Under the pieces are notes generated by a model, which saw only the letters and a program-made list of their open reading frames with translations, was not told the origin of the DNA and searched no databases. Positions 19,189-27,781 of a DNA stretch of 64,000 nucleotides are shown here, in pieces. The stretch comes from Aquirufa antheringensis. Its GTDB lineage: Bacteria; Bacteroidota; Bacteroidia; Cytophagales; Spirosomataceae. Within the stretch, counting starts at the first letter, position 1; each line of letters begins with the position of its first letter. The DNA is taken from assembly GCF_004307425.1 (NCBI RefSeq), contig NZ_SEWZ01000003.1:310001-374000 (forward strand). Reading direction: 5' to 3'. Position numbers and translations under genes: made by a program.

Positions 19189-20397
19189 ATGAATCAAACG
19201 GTTAATGCCAATCGATTATTTTTGGCGTCATGTTTTGCACTCATCACCACTTCTATGGCCTTCGGGATTCGTGCAGGTGTTTTAACTCAGCTAGGAGTTA
19301 GTTTCCAATTGGATAACGAGCAATTAGGTTACGTAAACCAAATGGCTTTCCTAGGTTTCCCTATCGCGATGATTATCGGAGGACCTTTATACAATGTCTT
19401 AGGACCTAAAAAAATCATTTGGGTGGCGTTCTTTACGCACGTGATTGGTCTGATTATGACGATTTTCTCAGGTGGATTTTGGACTTTATTGTTATCTACA
19501 TTCTTCGTAGGATTCGGTAATGGTACGGTAGAAGCTGCTTGTAACCCGATGATTTCTGATATGTTTGAAGGAAAGGACAAGACTAAAATGTTAAACCGTT
19601 TCCACATGTGGTTCCCAGGTGGTATCGTAATTGCGACCTTATTGTCTCAATTTATGACAGACAACAACATGGGCTGGCAATTGCAAATCGCAGCTATCTT
19701 GGTTCCAGCGGTTATTTATGCGTATTTATTCTATGGTCAAGCATTCCCAGTAGCGAAAGTAGAGGGTGGTGCTTCGACAGGTGAAAACTTCAAAGCGATG
19801 TTATCTCCTATTTACCTATTCATGTTAGCTTGTATGGCTTTAACAGCGATCTCGGAATTCGGTCCGGAACAATGGATCGGGCCAATTATGGGTCAAGCAG
19901 GAGCCAGTCCAATGATCATTTTAGCGATCGTAACAGGTTTAATGGCAGTAGGTCGTTATTTCGCTGGCCCAATTGTTCACAAATTAGATGCTGGTGGTGT
20001 GTTATTAGTTTCGGCTATTTTAACAGCAGTAGGCGTTTACTTAATGAGTGGAGCTACAGGTAATATGGTCTACGTTTCAGCGATTATCTTCGCCTTAGGT
20101 GTATGCTATTTCTGGCCAACCATGATCGGTTATGTAGCAGAAAACATTCCATTAACAGGTGCTTTTGGTCTTTCGATTATGGGCGGTATGGGTATGTTTG
20201 CAACATCAATCTTCCAACCTATCATCGGTTCTTGGTTAGATGCCAATACAGCTGAGGCTGCTAAGACAATGACAGGTGATGCAGTCGCATTAGCAGCAGG
20301 TCAAGCAACAATGGCGCAAATGGTGTTATTCCCATCGATCTTGATCGTGGCTTTTGCAGGTCTTTATTTCTTCGGAAAGAAAGCATCTCACGCTTAG
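19189..20397 (+). CDS. MFS transporter, sugar-type
   Basis: 402 residues from the ATG at 19189; the frame stays open upstream but the first 40 codons are AT-rich intergenic-looking sequence. About twelve hydrophobic segments are visible, starting with LFLASCFALITTSMAFGIRAG, and the cytoplasmic-loop motif GGPLYNVLGPKKI between helices 2 and 3 is the MFS A-motif analogue. It diverges from the isomerase and Gfo/Idh/MocA operon, which points to uptake of a sugar or polyol. A strong terminator follows the stop. Confidence 0.82.
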   Translation: MNQTVNANRLFLASCFALITTSMAFGIRAGVLTQLGVSFQLDNEQLGYVNQMAFLGFPIAMIIGGPLYNVLGPKKIIWVAFFTHVIGLIMTIFSGGFWTLLLSTFFVGFGNGTVEAACNPMISDMFEGKDKTKMLNRFHMWFPGGIVIATLLSQFMTDNNMGWQLQIAAILVPAVIYAYLFYGQAFPVAKVEGGASTGENFKAMLSPIYLFMLACMALTAISEFGPEQWIGPIMGQAGASPMIILAIVTGLMAVGRYFAGPIVHKLDAGGVLLVSAILTAVGVYLMSGATGNMVYVSAIIFALGVCYFWPTMIGYVAENIPLTGAFGLSIMGGMGMFATSIFQPIIGSWLDANTAEAAKTMTGDAVALAAGQATMAQMVLFPSILIVAFAGLYFFGKKASHA

Positions 20398-20418
20398 TCT
20401 AGAATTTTATTTAATTTA

Positions 20419-20444
20419 GGGGGCTCGAAAGGCCCCCTTTTTTT
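20419..20444 (+). terminator. Intrinsic terminator abutting the next start codon
   Basis: GGGGGC (20419-20424) pairs with GCCCCC (20432-20437), followed by seven T residues (20438-20444). The last T is directly followed by the ATG of the cyclophilin gene at 20445. Confidence 0.9.
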
Positions 20445-21023
20445 ATGCGTTACCTGATCTTATTCTCTTTCTTGATTTTTGCGTGCAAGCCTAATTGGCG
20501 GATTGATCCGGCCAAAGTAAAGGAGGAATTACAAGCCCAGGCAGCTCAAAACACAGAGCGCAAGATAAAGGTAGAAACACGTTTAGGGGACTTCGAACTT
20601 GAGTTAGATGATCGAACACCTTTGCATTCCGTGAACTTTATTCGACTAGTGAAGATGGGTTATTTCAAAGACCGCTACTTCTACCGCAATGTCTACGAGA
20701 TTGGGATACAGGGCGGAGGAGAGTATTTTGATCGCTTGAACTACCTGGTTCCGGCGGAGTATTTGGATGAGCTGCGACCTGAAAGAGGAACTATTGCGAT
20801 GGCTCGCTATGATGAAGGGAATCCACTTCAATCCTCGTCACCTACCGAGTTTTTCATTGTGACAGATTCCGAGCAAGCCAGTCGTTTTTATCGGAAATAC
20901 GTGGTTTTTGGCAAAGTCACCAAAGGGATGGCAGTTGTTGATTCCATCAAAAAGGAGCGTTCTTACGATGAAAAGCCGGTTATTCCGGTGAAGTTTTCGA
21001 TGTCTGTTTTGGACCCGAAATAA
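20445..21023 (+). CDS. Cyclophilin-type peptidyl-prolyl isomerase, lipoprotein
   Basis: 192 residues. The start at 20445 gives a short lipoprotein signal with lipobox IFAC (Cys14). The cyclophilin domain covers VETRLGDFELELDD, HSVNFIRLVKMGYFKDRYFYRN, RGTIAMAR and SSPTEFFIVTD, although the usual catalytic FHR is FYRN here, so activity may be weakened. It would act on protein folding in the periplasm. Its ATG touches the T run of the upstream terminator, leaving no room for a leader, so it depends on read-through or on an unrecognised promoter. Its last 44 nt overlap the 3' end of the convergent symporter gene. Confidence 0.83.
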   Translation: MRYLILFSFLIFACKPNWRIDPAKVKEELQAQAAQNTERKIKVETRLGDFELELDDRTPLHSVNFIRLVKMGYFKDRYFYRNVYEIGIQGGGEYFDRLNYLVPAEYLDELRPERGTIAMARYDEGNPLQSSSPTEFFIVTDSEQASRFYRKYVVFGKVTKGMAVVDSIKKERSYDEKPVIPVKFSMSVLDPK

Positions 21024-22641
21024 GACTTAAAATAAAGGCGATTGCCATTACAAGTAAGCAGCCTAATACGTTTAGCCAAAGAAAAGCCATCCACTCTACT
21101 TTCCAAGCATAGATCACGAAAGCCTCAGCGATGAGCGCGGCAATAAAAACTTGCGTTCCCGTCGTTTTAGGCAAATAAAAGGCACATAGGAATATGCCTA
21201 AAATGGTTCCATAAAACCAAGAACCTAGAATATTCACCACTTCTATCAGGCTTCCCATATTCACCGCAAAAGTCGCGACGACTAAACAAAGTGCCCCCCA
21301 GCCTAAGGTGATGAGTTTCGAAATCCACCAATAATGCTGATTTCCACGGTCAGGCGCGATAAATCGTTCATAAATATCGACCATCGAAGTAGAAGTCAAG
21401 GACCCAAAAGCCGAGGCCATCGATCCCATGGACGAAAGTAAAATCATCGCGATGAGGAAGCCCACAATCCCGATGGGCAATTGATTAATGATATAATGCA
21501 AGAAGATGTAATTCGTGTCTTGGGCTTCTGTTTCCGGTTTTGCTGTTTTCAAAAGAGCCACCGCTTTTTCCTGGGTGGCCGCGGCTTGCTTGTTTAAGTC
21601 ATTGAGGCGAGAATAATCCTTTTGTAGAATGGCTGATTTCTTAGCCTCGAAAATCGCTCCTTTCTCCTGATCAATGGCCTCATGTCCCGGTACTGATGCC
21701 CAAATGGCCTCCGTATTCTTATTAAAGAACGTAGGAGGGGCATTAAATTGGTAATAGGTGAATACCAAAATACCCACTAACAAGATGAAGAACTGCATCG
21801 GAATCTTGAGGAATCCATTCATTAAAAGCCCTTTCTTAATTTCAGAGGATGAAACACCGGATAAGTAGCGGCCTACTTGACTTTGGTCCGTACCGAAATA
21901 CGATAACTGTAAAAAGAAGCCACCTATGATCCCAGACCAAATATTGTAGCGATTATTCAAATCAAATTTCCAATCAATCAGATTCACTTTGCCCATCTTA
22001 CCCGCAATCTGTAAAGACTCTTTTACGCCGATTTCGTCTGGAAGTTGCGCAACGATGTAAACCCCCACGAAAACCATTCCTACGAGGACAACAGCCATTT
22101 GTAACATCTGTGTATAGGAGATCGCTTTAGATCCGCCTAGCATACAATAAGCGGTTACGATAGCCGCTGTCACGGCATTGGTCCAGGTTAAATCCCATCC
22201 TAGTAAGGTGGAAAGAATGATAGAGGGAGCGGCTATAGTTACACCTGTCGATAAGGCACGCGGAATTAAGAAGAGGAGGGAGGTGAGCACCCGGGTTTTG
22301 GCATCAAAACGATTCTCTAAAAACTCGTAGGCGGTGTATACTTTAAGCGAAAAATAATGCGGAATGAAGGTCACCGACAGGATAATCATGGCGATGGGTA
22401 ATCCTAAATAGAACTGCACGAAACGCATTCCATCGTGGTAAGCCTGGCCTGGAACGGATAAAAAGGTAATCGCAGAAGCCTGCGTGGCCATCACGGAAAG
22501 TAAAATATGGTACCAAGGAAGTTCCCGATCTGCTAACAGAAAACCCTGCAAGGAATGCTTCGTTTGCTTTCCTTTCCAGCTGCCATACGCCACAATTCCA
22601 CCAATAGTAGCCAATAAAACGATCCAATCGAGTGCTTGCAT
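20980..22641 (-). CDS. Sodium:solute symporter (SSS family)
   Basis: 553 residues with 13 or so membrane segments, beginning with ALDWIVLLATIGGIVAYGSW. Family landmarks are GFLLADRELPWYHILLSVMATQASAITFLSVPG, ending in the sodium-site region, and GGSKAISYTQMLQMAVV. A hydrophilic insert of about 80 residues (with IDQEKGAIFEAKKSAILQKDY) separates two late helices, as in other Bacteroidota members. The substrate is unknown (sugar, sialic acid or amino acid in the family). It starts 2 nt after a 29-residue membrane microprotein, and its 3' end overlaps the convergent cyclophilin gene by 44 nt. Confidence 0.86.
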   Translation of the reverse strand: MQALDWIVLLATIGGIVAYGSWKGKQTKHSLQGFLLADRELPWYHILLSVMATQASAITFLSVPGQAYHDGMRFVQFYLGLPIAMIILSVTFIPHYFSLKVYTAYEFLENRFDAKTRVLTSLLFLIPRALSTGVTIAAPSIILSTLLGWDLTWTNAVTAAIVTAYCMLGGSKAISYTQMLQMAVVLVGMVFVGVYIVAQLPDEIGVKESLQIAGKMGKVNLIDWKFDLNNRYNIWSGIIGGFFLQLSYFGTDQSQVGRYLSGVSSSEIKKGLLMNGFLKIPMQFFILLVGILVFTYYQFNAPPTFFNKNTEAIWASVPGHEAIDQEKGAIFEAKKSAILQKDYSRLNDLNKQAAATQEKAVALLKTAKPETEAQDTNYIFLHYIINQLPIGIVGFLIAMILLSSMGSMASAFGSLTSTSMVDIYERFIAPDRGNQHYWWISKLITLGWGALCLVVATFAVNMGSLIEVVNILGSWFYGTILGIFLCAFYLPKTTGTQVFIAALIAEAFVIYAWKVEWMAFLWLNVLGCLLVMAIAFILSLISGPKQTSKTSPE

Positions 22642-22643
22642 AG

Positions 22644-22733
22644 CTACTTAAAAGTTTCAGTTAAATAAATGAATGTGGCAATAACCCCGACCAGGAAAGC
22701 CATTAAAGCGACATACCAACGACTGAATTTCAT
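22644..22733 (-). CDS. 29-residue single-span membrane microprotein upstream of the symporter
   Basis: A short minus-strand frame: a basic N-terminus (MKFSRWY), one hydrophobic helix (about residues 8-23, VALMAFLVGVIATFIY) and a polar tail TETFK. It is preceded by an exact TAACTTTG promoter box whose end is 18 nt from the ATG, and its stop is 2 nt from the symporter ATG. It is therefore probably the first cistron of the symporter mRNA. Small single-span partners encoded just upstream of SSS carriers are known elsewhere (for example YjcH with ActP), though no sequence homology is claimed. It could instead be a translational leader. Confidence 0.55.
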   Translation of the reverse strand: MKFSRWYVALMAFLVGVIATFIYLTETFK

Positions 22734-22751
22734 AACAGGTTTATTTTTGCC

Positions 22752-22759
22752 CAAAGTTA
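22752..22759 (-). promoter_or_regulatory. -7 promoter box of the microprotein-symporter unit
   Basis: On the minus strand TAACTTTG matches TAnnTTTG exactly and ends 18 nt before the microprotein ATG at 22733. It lies back to back with the tRNA-Leu promoter. Confidence 0.5.
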
Positions 22760-22783
22760 ATCCAATATTTATATTTAAAAGCT

Positions 22784-22814
22784 TTTGAATTTTTAAAATT
22801 GCTGACTACCTTTG
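22784..22814 (+). promoter_or_regulatory. Full Bacteroidota promoter for tRNA-Leu
   Basis: TTTG (22784-22787), a 19-nt spacer and TACCTTTG (22807-22814) match both elements of the Bacteroidota housekeeping promoter. The box ends 12 nt before the mature tRNA 5' end. Confidence 0.85.
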
Positions 22815-22826
22815 CACTCCAAATTC

Positions 22827-22911
22827 GCGGGTGTGGTGGAATTGGTAGACATACCAGACTTAGGATCTGGCGCCGCGAGGCATGGGGGTTCGAGTCCCTT
22901 CACCCGTACCA
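22827..22911 (+). tRNA. tRNA-Leu (anticodon UAG)
   Basis: 85 nt including an encoded CCA. The acceptor stem GCGGGTG pairs with CACCCGT (G-T at the first pair). The anticodon stem CCAGA/TCTGG encloses CTTAGGA, giving anticodon TAG. There is a long variable arm (CGCCGCGAGGCATG region) as expected for a class II leucine tRNA, and a GGTTCGAGTCC T arm. It reads CUA and, by wobble, other CUN codons. A near-ideal promoter precedes it and a terminator follows. Confidence 0.96.
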
Positions 22912-22917
22912 ATGGCA

Positions 22918-22955
22918 AGCCCTCAACACCAAAAAGGTTTTGAGGGTTTTATTTT
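22918..22955 (+). terminator. Terminator after tRNA-Leu
   Basis: CCCTCAA (22920-22926) pairs with TTGAGGG (22940-22946), with three more inner pairs across a mismatch, followed by TTTTATTTT. It lies between the tRNA and tig. Confidence 0.85.
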
Positions 22956-22980
22956 AAAGGCTAATTATAAATAAGAACAA

Positions 22981-24321
22981 ATGAACATTTCACTTAACAA
23001 GGCAGGAGATTTAGAAGGTCGTTTGACTGTAGTGGTATCTCCAGCAGATTACGCGGAAAAAGTAGAGGCAAAATTGAAAGATTATCGCAAGAAAGCCTCC
23101 ATCAAAGGATTTCGTCCAGGTATGGTTCCAGCGGCTCTTGTGAAGAAATTATACGGTCAATCTGCTCTAGTAGACGAAATCAACCACTTGTTAGGTCACG
23201 AAGTTTCTGATTATATCAAAGAAAATAAATTGAACCTAGTAGGTGAGCCTTTGCCAGCTGTAGAAGAGGCAGATGCGATCGACTGGGAAAAAGATACGGA
23301 ATTTACGTTCCACTATGATTTAGGTTTCCACGGAGATTTTACGGTGGATTTGGCCAAAATCAAAGCTATCAATTCGTACGAAATCAAAGCTGACAAGAAA
23401 GAAATCGAAGAAACGATTGAAAACTTGAAGAAGCAATTTGGCGATCAAACACATCCAGATGCTGTTGAAGACCGCGATTTAGTTTTCGGAACCTTTACAC
23501 AAGGTGACTGGGTAGAGAAATCTGCGATCCCAATGCACGCCATCAACGATAAGTCGAAGAAAGTGTTCATCGGTGCGAAAAAAGACGATACACTGAAATT
23601 TGCGATTGATAAAGTATTCGTAGATGCGAAAGCTTTAGCTTTAGCAACAGGAAAGAAAGAAGACGAAGTTGCTGATTTGAAAGGAGAGGTTTCATTCGTA
23701 GTGGAAGATATCACACGTCAAGTTCCTTCGGAATTAAACGTAGCTTTTTTTGACAAAGTATTAGGTGCTGGAAAAGCGACAGATGAGAAATCATTCCGCG
23801 AGCAAGTAGAAACCATCGTGACGGAGAACTACAAGCGTGAAGCTGAATACTTATTACGTATTGACGCTGAGAAAGCGATTTTAGACGCAGTTAAAATTGA
23901 CTTACCAGAGAAATTCTTACGCACTTGGTTGATTCGTATCAACGAAGGGAAATTCACAGCAGAGCAAATCGATCAAGATTTTGATAATGTGAAGAAAGAT
24001 ATGCGTTGGAACTTGATCAAGAACGAAATCGCTGAGAAATTCGACGTAAAAGTGGAATATCCAGAGGTAGTAGAGAAAGCAAAAGATATGGTACGTGCAC
24101 AGTTTGGCGGTTATTTATCGTCTAACGAGCCTGGTATCGAAGAAATGATTGAGAAAATCGCGATGGGTTACTTGAGCGATAAGTCGAAGTCAGACAACTT
24201 CATGAACTTATACAACCAAGCGTTCGCAGACAAAGTATCTGCTGCGATCGTAGCAAATATTCCTCACAAAGTGACGAAAATCGACGTAGACAAGTTTAAA
24301 GAAATCGCAGCAGCGCTTTAA
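22981..24321 (+). CDS. tig: Trigger factor (ribosome-associated chaperone, peptidyl-prolyl isomerase)
   Basis: 446 residues. The N-terminal ribosome-binding domain has the signature KKASIKGFRPGMVPAALVKKLYG, close to the canonical GFRxGxxP ribosome-docking loop (about residues 41-46). A central FKBP-like domain is degenerate (region around VFGTFTQGDW), as is usual in Bacteroidota, and the C-terminal domain is long and helical. It binds nascent chains at the ribosome exit. It lies just upstream of clpP and clpX, the classical tig-clpP-clpX order. Its promoter is not obvious; the tRNA terminator ends 25 nt before the ATG. Confidence 0.9.
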   Translation: MNISLNKAGDLEGRLTVVVSPADYAEKVEAKLKDYRKKASIKGFRPGMVPAALVKKLYGQSALVDEINHLLGHEVSDYIKENKLNLVGEPLPAVEEADAIDWEKDTEFTFHYDLGFHGDFTVDLAKIKAINSYEIKADKKEIEETIENLKKQFGDQTHPDAVEDRDLVFGTFTQGDWVEKSAIPMHAINDKSKKVFIGAKKDDTLKFAIDKVFVDAKALALATGKKEDEVADLKGEVSFVVEDITRQVPSELNVAFFDKVLGAGKATDEKSFREQVETIVTENYKREAEYLLRIDAEKAILDAVKIDLPEKFLRTWLIRINEGKFTAEQIDQDFDNVKKDMRWNLIKNEIAEKFDVKVEYPEVVEKAKDMVRAQFGGYLSSNEPGIEEMIEKIAMGYLSDKSKSDNFMNLYNQAFADKVSAAIVANIPHKVTKIDVDKFKEIAAAL

Positions 24322-24348
24322 TTTTAACATTGTCCTGCTATTTTTTGG

Positions 24349-24372
24349 AAGCCCCGCACATTGCGGGGTTTT
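24349..24372 (+). terminator. Terminator between tig and clpP
   Basis: CCCCGCA (24352-24358) pairs perfectly with TGCGGGG (24362-24368) around a 3-nt loop, followed by TTTT. It ends 17 nt before the clpP promoter box, so tig and clpP are separate units. Confidence 0.88.
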
Positions 24373-24389
24373 CTGTGAACAAAGGTTCT

Positions 24390-24397
24390 TATATTTG
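24390..24397 (+). promoter_or_regulatory. -7 promoter box of clpP-clpX
   Basis: TATATTTG matches TAnnTTTG exactly, after the tig terminator and 59 nt before the clpP ATG. The -33 region is not a clear match. Confidence 0.6.
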
Positions 24398-24456
24398 TGT
24401 TCTAGGTAGTATAAATTCTAAAAAAGTCTAAATTTGATTTTTAAACATTGAAATCT

Positions 24457-25164
24457 ATGTATCCAAAGGAGTTATCATCAGAAGAGTTTCGTAAGTACGC
24501 AGTTCACCACAGAGGTTTGAACGGTCTTGCGGTTGATCAATATATGAATAACATCGGCAGTCGCCCGATGCACCAAATCGAAGATATGACACAATACATC
24601 ATTGAGGAACGCCCGATGCGTTTTGCTCAAATCGATGTATTCTCTCGTCTAATCATGGACCGTATCATTTTTATGGGTGTACCGGTGGATGATTATATGG
24701 CCAATATCATTGTGGCGCAATTGTTGTTTATGGAGTCTACGGATGCCAAAAAAGACATTGTGATGTACATCAATAGCCCTGGTGGATCAGTTTACGCTGG
24801 TTTAGGTATCTACGATACGATGAATTACATCCGTCCAGAAGTGGCTACGGTTTGTACTTCACTTGCAGCTTCGATGGGTGCCGTTTTATTAGCGGGTGGT
24901 GCAGCAGGCAAGCGTTCTGCTTTAGAGCATGCACGTGTGATGATTCACCAACCATCCGGTGGTGCGCAAGGTCAATCACGTGACATCGAAATCACCGCTC
25001 GTGAAATCGTTAAAATTCGCCAAGAATTATACGAAATTTTAGCGAAGCACTCAGGTAAATCATTCGAAGATATCGAACGTGATTCAGATCGCGATTATTG
25101 GATGAAAGCAGCAGAGGCGAAAGAATATGGTTTAATTGATGAGATTTTAACGAGAACTGTCTAG
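24457..25164 (+). CDS. clpP: ATP-dependent Clp protease proteolytic subunit
   Basis: 235 residues from the ATG at 24457; a TTG three codons upstream is a less likely start. The catalytic Ser is in [10 protein letters not shown] (about residue 139) and the His in [11 protein letters not shown] (about 164), with the late [18 protein letters not shown] closing the fold. The N-terminus is longer than in E. coli ClpP and no pro-site is evident. ClpP forms the tetradecameric chamber fed by ClpX. Its TAG stop overlaps the GTG start of clpX by one base, which suggests coupled translation. Confidence 0.95.
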   Translation: MYPKELSSEEFRKYAVHHRGLNGLAVDQYMNNIGSRPMHQIEDMTQYIIEERPMRFAQIDVFSRLIMDRIIFMGVPVDDYMANIIVAQLLFMESTDAKKDIVMYINSPGGSVYAGLGIYDTMNYIRPEVATVCTSLAASMGAVLLAGGAAGKRSALEHARVMIHQPSGGAQGQSRDIEITAREIVKIRQELYEILAKHSGKSFEDIERDSDRDYWMKAAEAKEYGLIDEILTRTV

Positions 25165-26408
25165 TGGCTAGTAAAAAAACGAGTTGTTCTTTCTGCGGTC
25201 GTCCTAAAAACGAGGTGGGTTTATTGCTATCTGGAATCGATGGCCACATTTGTAATAATTGCTTAACGCAAGGATATGAGGTGGTGAAAGAGGAGATGGG
25301 TGTGGCTGCTGCAGCGAAAGCAGGGGCAAAGCATTCCTTTGAATTAGTAAAGCCGAAGGATTTAAAAGAATACCTAGACGGATATATCATTGGTCAAGAG
25401 GAGGCTAAAAAGCATTTATCGGTAGCGGTATATAACCACTACAAGCGTTTGATGCAGGCTCCTTCGAATGACGAGGTGAAGATCGAAAAATCGAATATCT
25501 TGATGGTAGGGGAGACTGGTACGGGAAAAACGTATTTGGCTCGGACGCTAGCCCAAAAATTACAAGTTCCTTTCTGTATCGCCGATGCGACCGTGATAAC
25601 GGAAGCGGGTTATGTGGGAGAGGACGTGGAAACGATTTTGACGCGTCTATTGCAAGCTGCAAACTATGACGTGGAGAAGGCCGAATGCGGTATCGTTTTC
25701 ATCGACGAAATTGATAAAATTGCGCGTAAATCAGATAATCCGTCCATCACACGTGATGTTTCGGGTGAAGGAGTTCAGCAAGCGCTCTTGAAATTATTAG
25801 AAGGATCTATTGTGAATGTACCGCCGCAAGGGGGACGTAAGCATCCGGACCAAAAAATGATTGCCGTCAACACCGAGAACATCTTGTTCATCTGCGGTGG
25901 TGCTTTTGATGGCATCGATCGCCACATCGCGAAGCGTTTGAACTCTCGTCCGATTGGTTTCTCAGGCGATGATACCTTCCATGAATCGTTCGAGAAGGAC
26001 CAAATCATGAAGTATGTGACAGCACAAGATTTAAAATCATTTGGTCTAATCCCAGAATTATTAGGTCGTCTACCGGTGGTGACGTATTTAAATCCATTAG
26101 ATACGACAGCCTTATTGTCGATCTTGACGGAGCCTAAAAATGCATTAGTGAAGCAATACGAGAAGCTTTTCGAGATGGAAGGCGTTTCGTTGACATTCGA
26201 ACACGATGCCCTGGTATACATGGTCGAGCAGGCTATGCAGTACAAATTAGGTGCTCGTGGATTGCGTTCCATTATGGAGGCGGTAATGACCGATGCGATG
26301 TATGAAATTCCTTCGCAGACTGAAATGAAGACCTTTGAGGTGGATTTGAAGTATGCGAAATCGAAGTTCGAAAGAACGGTATTCCATCAAATGAAAGTAG
26401 TCGCTTAA
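25164..26408 (+). CDS. clpX: Clp protease ATP-binding subunit ClpX
   Basis: 414 residues with a GTG start that shares its first base with the clpP stop (TAGTG). The zinc-binding domain has Cys8, Cys11, Cys30 and Cys33. The AAA+ module shows Walker A GETGTGKT (residues 116-123), Walker [11 protein letters not shown] (about 177-186) and the pore loop GYVGEDVE. It unfolds tagged substrates and feeds them to ClpP. An alpha/beta hydrolase gene begins 1 nt after the stop. Confidence 0.96.
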   Translation: MASKKTSCSFCGRPKNEVGLLLSGIDGHICNNCLTQGYEVVKEEMGVAAAAKAGAKHSFELVKPKDLKEYLDGYIIGQEEAKKHLSVAVYNHYKRLMQAPSNDEVKIEKSNILMVGETGTGKTYLARTLAQKLQVPFCIADATVITEAGYVGEDVETILTRLLQAANYDVEKAECGIVFIDEIDKIARKSDNPSITRDVSGEGVQQALLKLLEGSIVNVPPQGGRKHPDQKMIAVNTENILFICGGAFDGIDRHIAKRLNSRPIGFSGDDTFHESFEKDQIMKYVTAQDLKSFGLIPELLGRLPVVTYLNPLDTTALLSILTEPKNALVKQYEKLFEMEGVSLTFEHDALVYMVEQAMQYKLGARGLRSIMEAVMTDAMYEIPSQTEMKTFEVDLKYAKSKFERTVFHQMKVVA

Positions 26409-26409
26409 T

Positions 26410-27102
26410 ATGCCAGCTACGCAGCTCGTATTTTTGCACGGTTTTGGAGAAGATGAACGGGTGTGGACAGACTTTTTGCCTTTCCACACCTTTTCATTTC
26501 CGGTCATTTGTCCTGCGTATGCGGAATGGACAGATTGCGCTACTTTAGCAGATTATGCGCGAAAAATAGTTGCTCATTTGCCTTCAGAGGCTAATTTTAT
26601 CCTGGTCGGTCATTCCATGGGTGGTTACATCGCACTAGAAATGGCTTCTCAATTTCCAGAGCGAATCCAGAAAGTGGTCATGTTGCATTCCACTTTTGTG
26701 GCAGACACGGAGGAAAAGAAAATCAACCGAGATAGAACAGTTGATTTGCTCGAAAAAAAGGGTACGGCGTTTTTTATCGGGCCGTTCTTGCCTAATTTAT
26801 TTGCTACCGTATCTCAGGAGCTGATAGCTACTTTAGCAGAGAGGTACCGAACTTTGCCCGCAGCCGGCTTAATTGCAGCTACCAAAGCGATGAGGGATCG
26901 AAGCGATTTTACGACTTTTGTTCAAACGTCCAATATCCCCTTTCTATTTATCTTAGGAGAGCAAGACGCTTTGATTTCTCCGGAGTCCATTACTCGTTTT
27001 GTAAAGAAATCGGTTGTAATTTTGCCAAACGTAGGCCATCAAGGAACCTACGAAGCGCCAAAAGCTGTTGCCAAGGCCATTAACCAATTTGTGCATGTCT
27101 GA
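26410..27102 (+). CDS. Alpha/beta hydrolase
   Basis: 230 residues, no signal peptide. It shows the oxyanion-side LHGFGEDERVW, the nucleophile elbow GHSMGG (Ser near residue 71), the acid in FILGEQDALIS and the catalytic His in PNVGHQGTYEAP. It is a small cytoplasmic esterase-like enzyme without a lid signature that would name the substrate. It begins 1 nt after clpX and overlaps cmk by 8 nt (ATGTCTGA), so it is in the clpX-cmk operon. Confidence 0.82.
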   Translation: MPATQLVFLHGFGEDERVWTDFLPFHTFSFPVICPAYAEWTDCATLADYARKIVAHLPSEANFILVGHSMGGYIALEMASQFPERIQKVVMLHSTFVADTEEKKINRDRTVDLLEKKGTAFFIGPFLPNLFATVSQELIATLAERYRTLPAAGLIAATKAMRDRSDFTTFVQTSNIPFLFILGEQDALISPESITRFVKKSVVILPNVGHQGTYEAPKAVAKAINQFVHV

Positions 27103-27781
27103 TATTATTATCGCCTTAGATGGCTTTTCTTCTTGTGGAAAAAGTACAACAGCCCGTCACGTGGCAGCGGCTTTACATTATGCTTTCTTAGATACCGGAG
27201 CGATGTACCGCGCGGTGGCGCTGTATTTTCACCGTCAACAAGTGAATACAGCAGATTTGCAAGCTGTGAAAGAAGCGTTAGCACATGTGGAGATAACATT
27301 TGAATTTAATCCTTCGAAGCAGGCTTCAGATACGATTTTGAATGGGGAGAATGTGGAAGGGGAGATTCGCAAAATGTACATTTCGGATTTAGTAAGTCAA
27401 GTGGCCGCTATTCCAGAGGTTCGTCATGCGATGGTGGCTCAACAGCAACGGATGGGAGAGAAGAAAGCTATCGTGATGGATGGTCGTGACATAGGAACGG
27501 TCGTGTTTCCACAAGCTGAATTAAAGATATTTATGACGGCTGAGCCACATATTCGCGCTCAACGCCGCAAATTAGAGCTTTTGCAAAAAGGGGAAGATCT
27601 TCCTTTGGAAGAAATTATTGAAAACTTGCGCAAGCGGGATGAGATTGATTCGAATCGCAGCGAAGGCCCTTTGAAGCGTGCGGCTGATGCCATCGATTTA
27701 GATACCTCTTACCGTACGATGGATGAGCAAGTGGAATTTGTATTAGATCACGTTCGTCGCGTGCAAGGTGAAAAGCGCTAA
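27095..27781 (+). CDS. cmk: Cytidylate kinase
   Basis: 228 residues from the ATG at 27095, which places the P-loop GFSSCGKST at residues 10-18; an upstream TTG in the same frame is unlikely. FLDTGAMYRAVAL, the CMP-binding region, VMDGRDIGTVVFP and KRDEIDSNRSEGPL are all typical. It phosphorylates CMP and dCMP. The ATG overlaps the hydrolase stop, and the next gene starts 14 nt before the cmk stop. Confidence 0.94.
   Translation: MSDIIIALDGFSSCGKSTTARHVAAALHYAFLDTGAMYRAVALYFHRQQVNTADLQAVKEALAHVEITFEFNPSKQASDTILNGENVEGEIRKMYISDLVSQVAAIPEVRHAMVAQQQRMGEKKAIVMDGRDIGTVVFPQAELKIFMTAEPHIRAQRRKLELLQKGEDLPLEEIIENLRKRDEIDSNRSEGPLKRAADAIDLDTSYRTMDEQVEFVLDHVRRVQGEKR

Noticed and set aside
24448-24456. 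TTG start for clpP
   Set aside because: The ATG three codons downstream is the better start, and the TTG would add nothing of the family.
25775-26272. Minus-strand frame of 165 codons inside clpX
   Set aside because: It is the antisense of a conserved AAA+ domain, with unusual composition and no start context; treated as a shadow.
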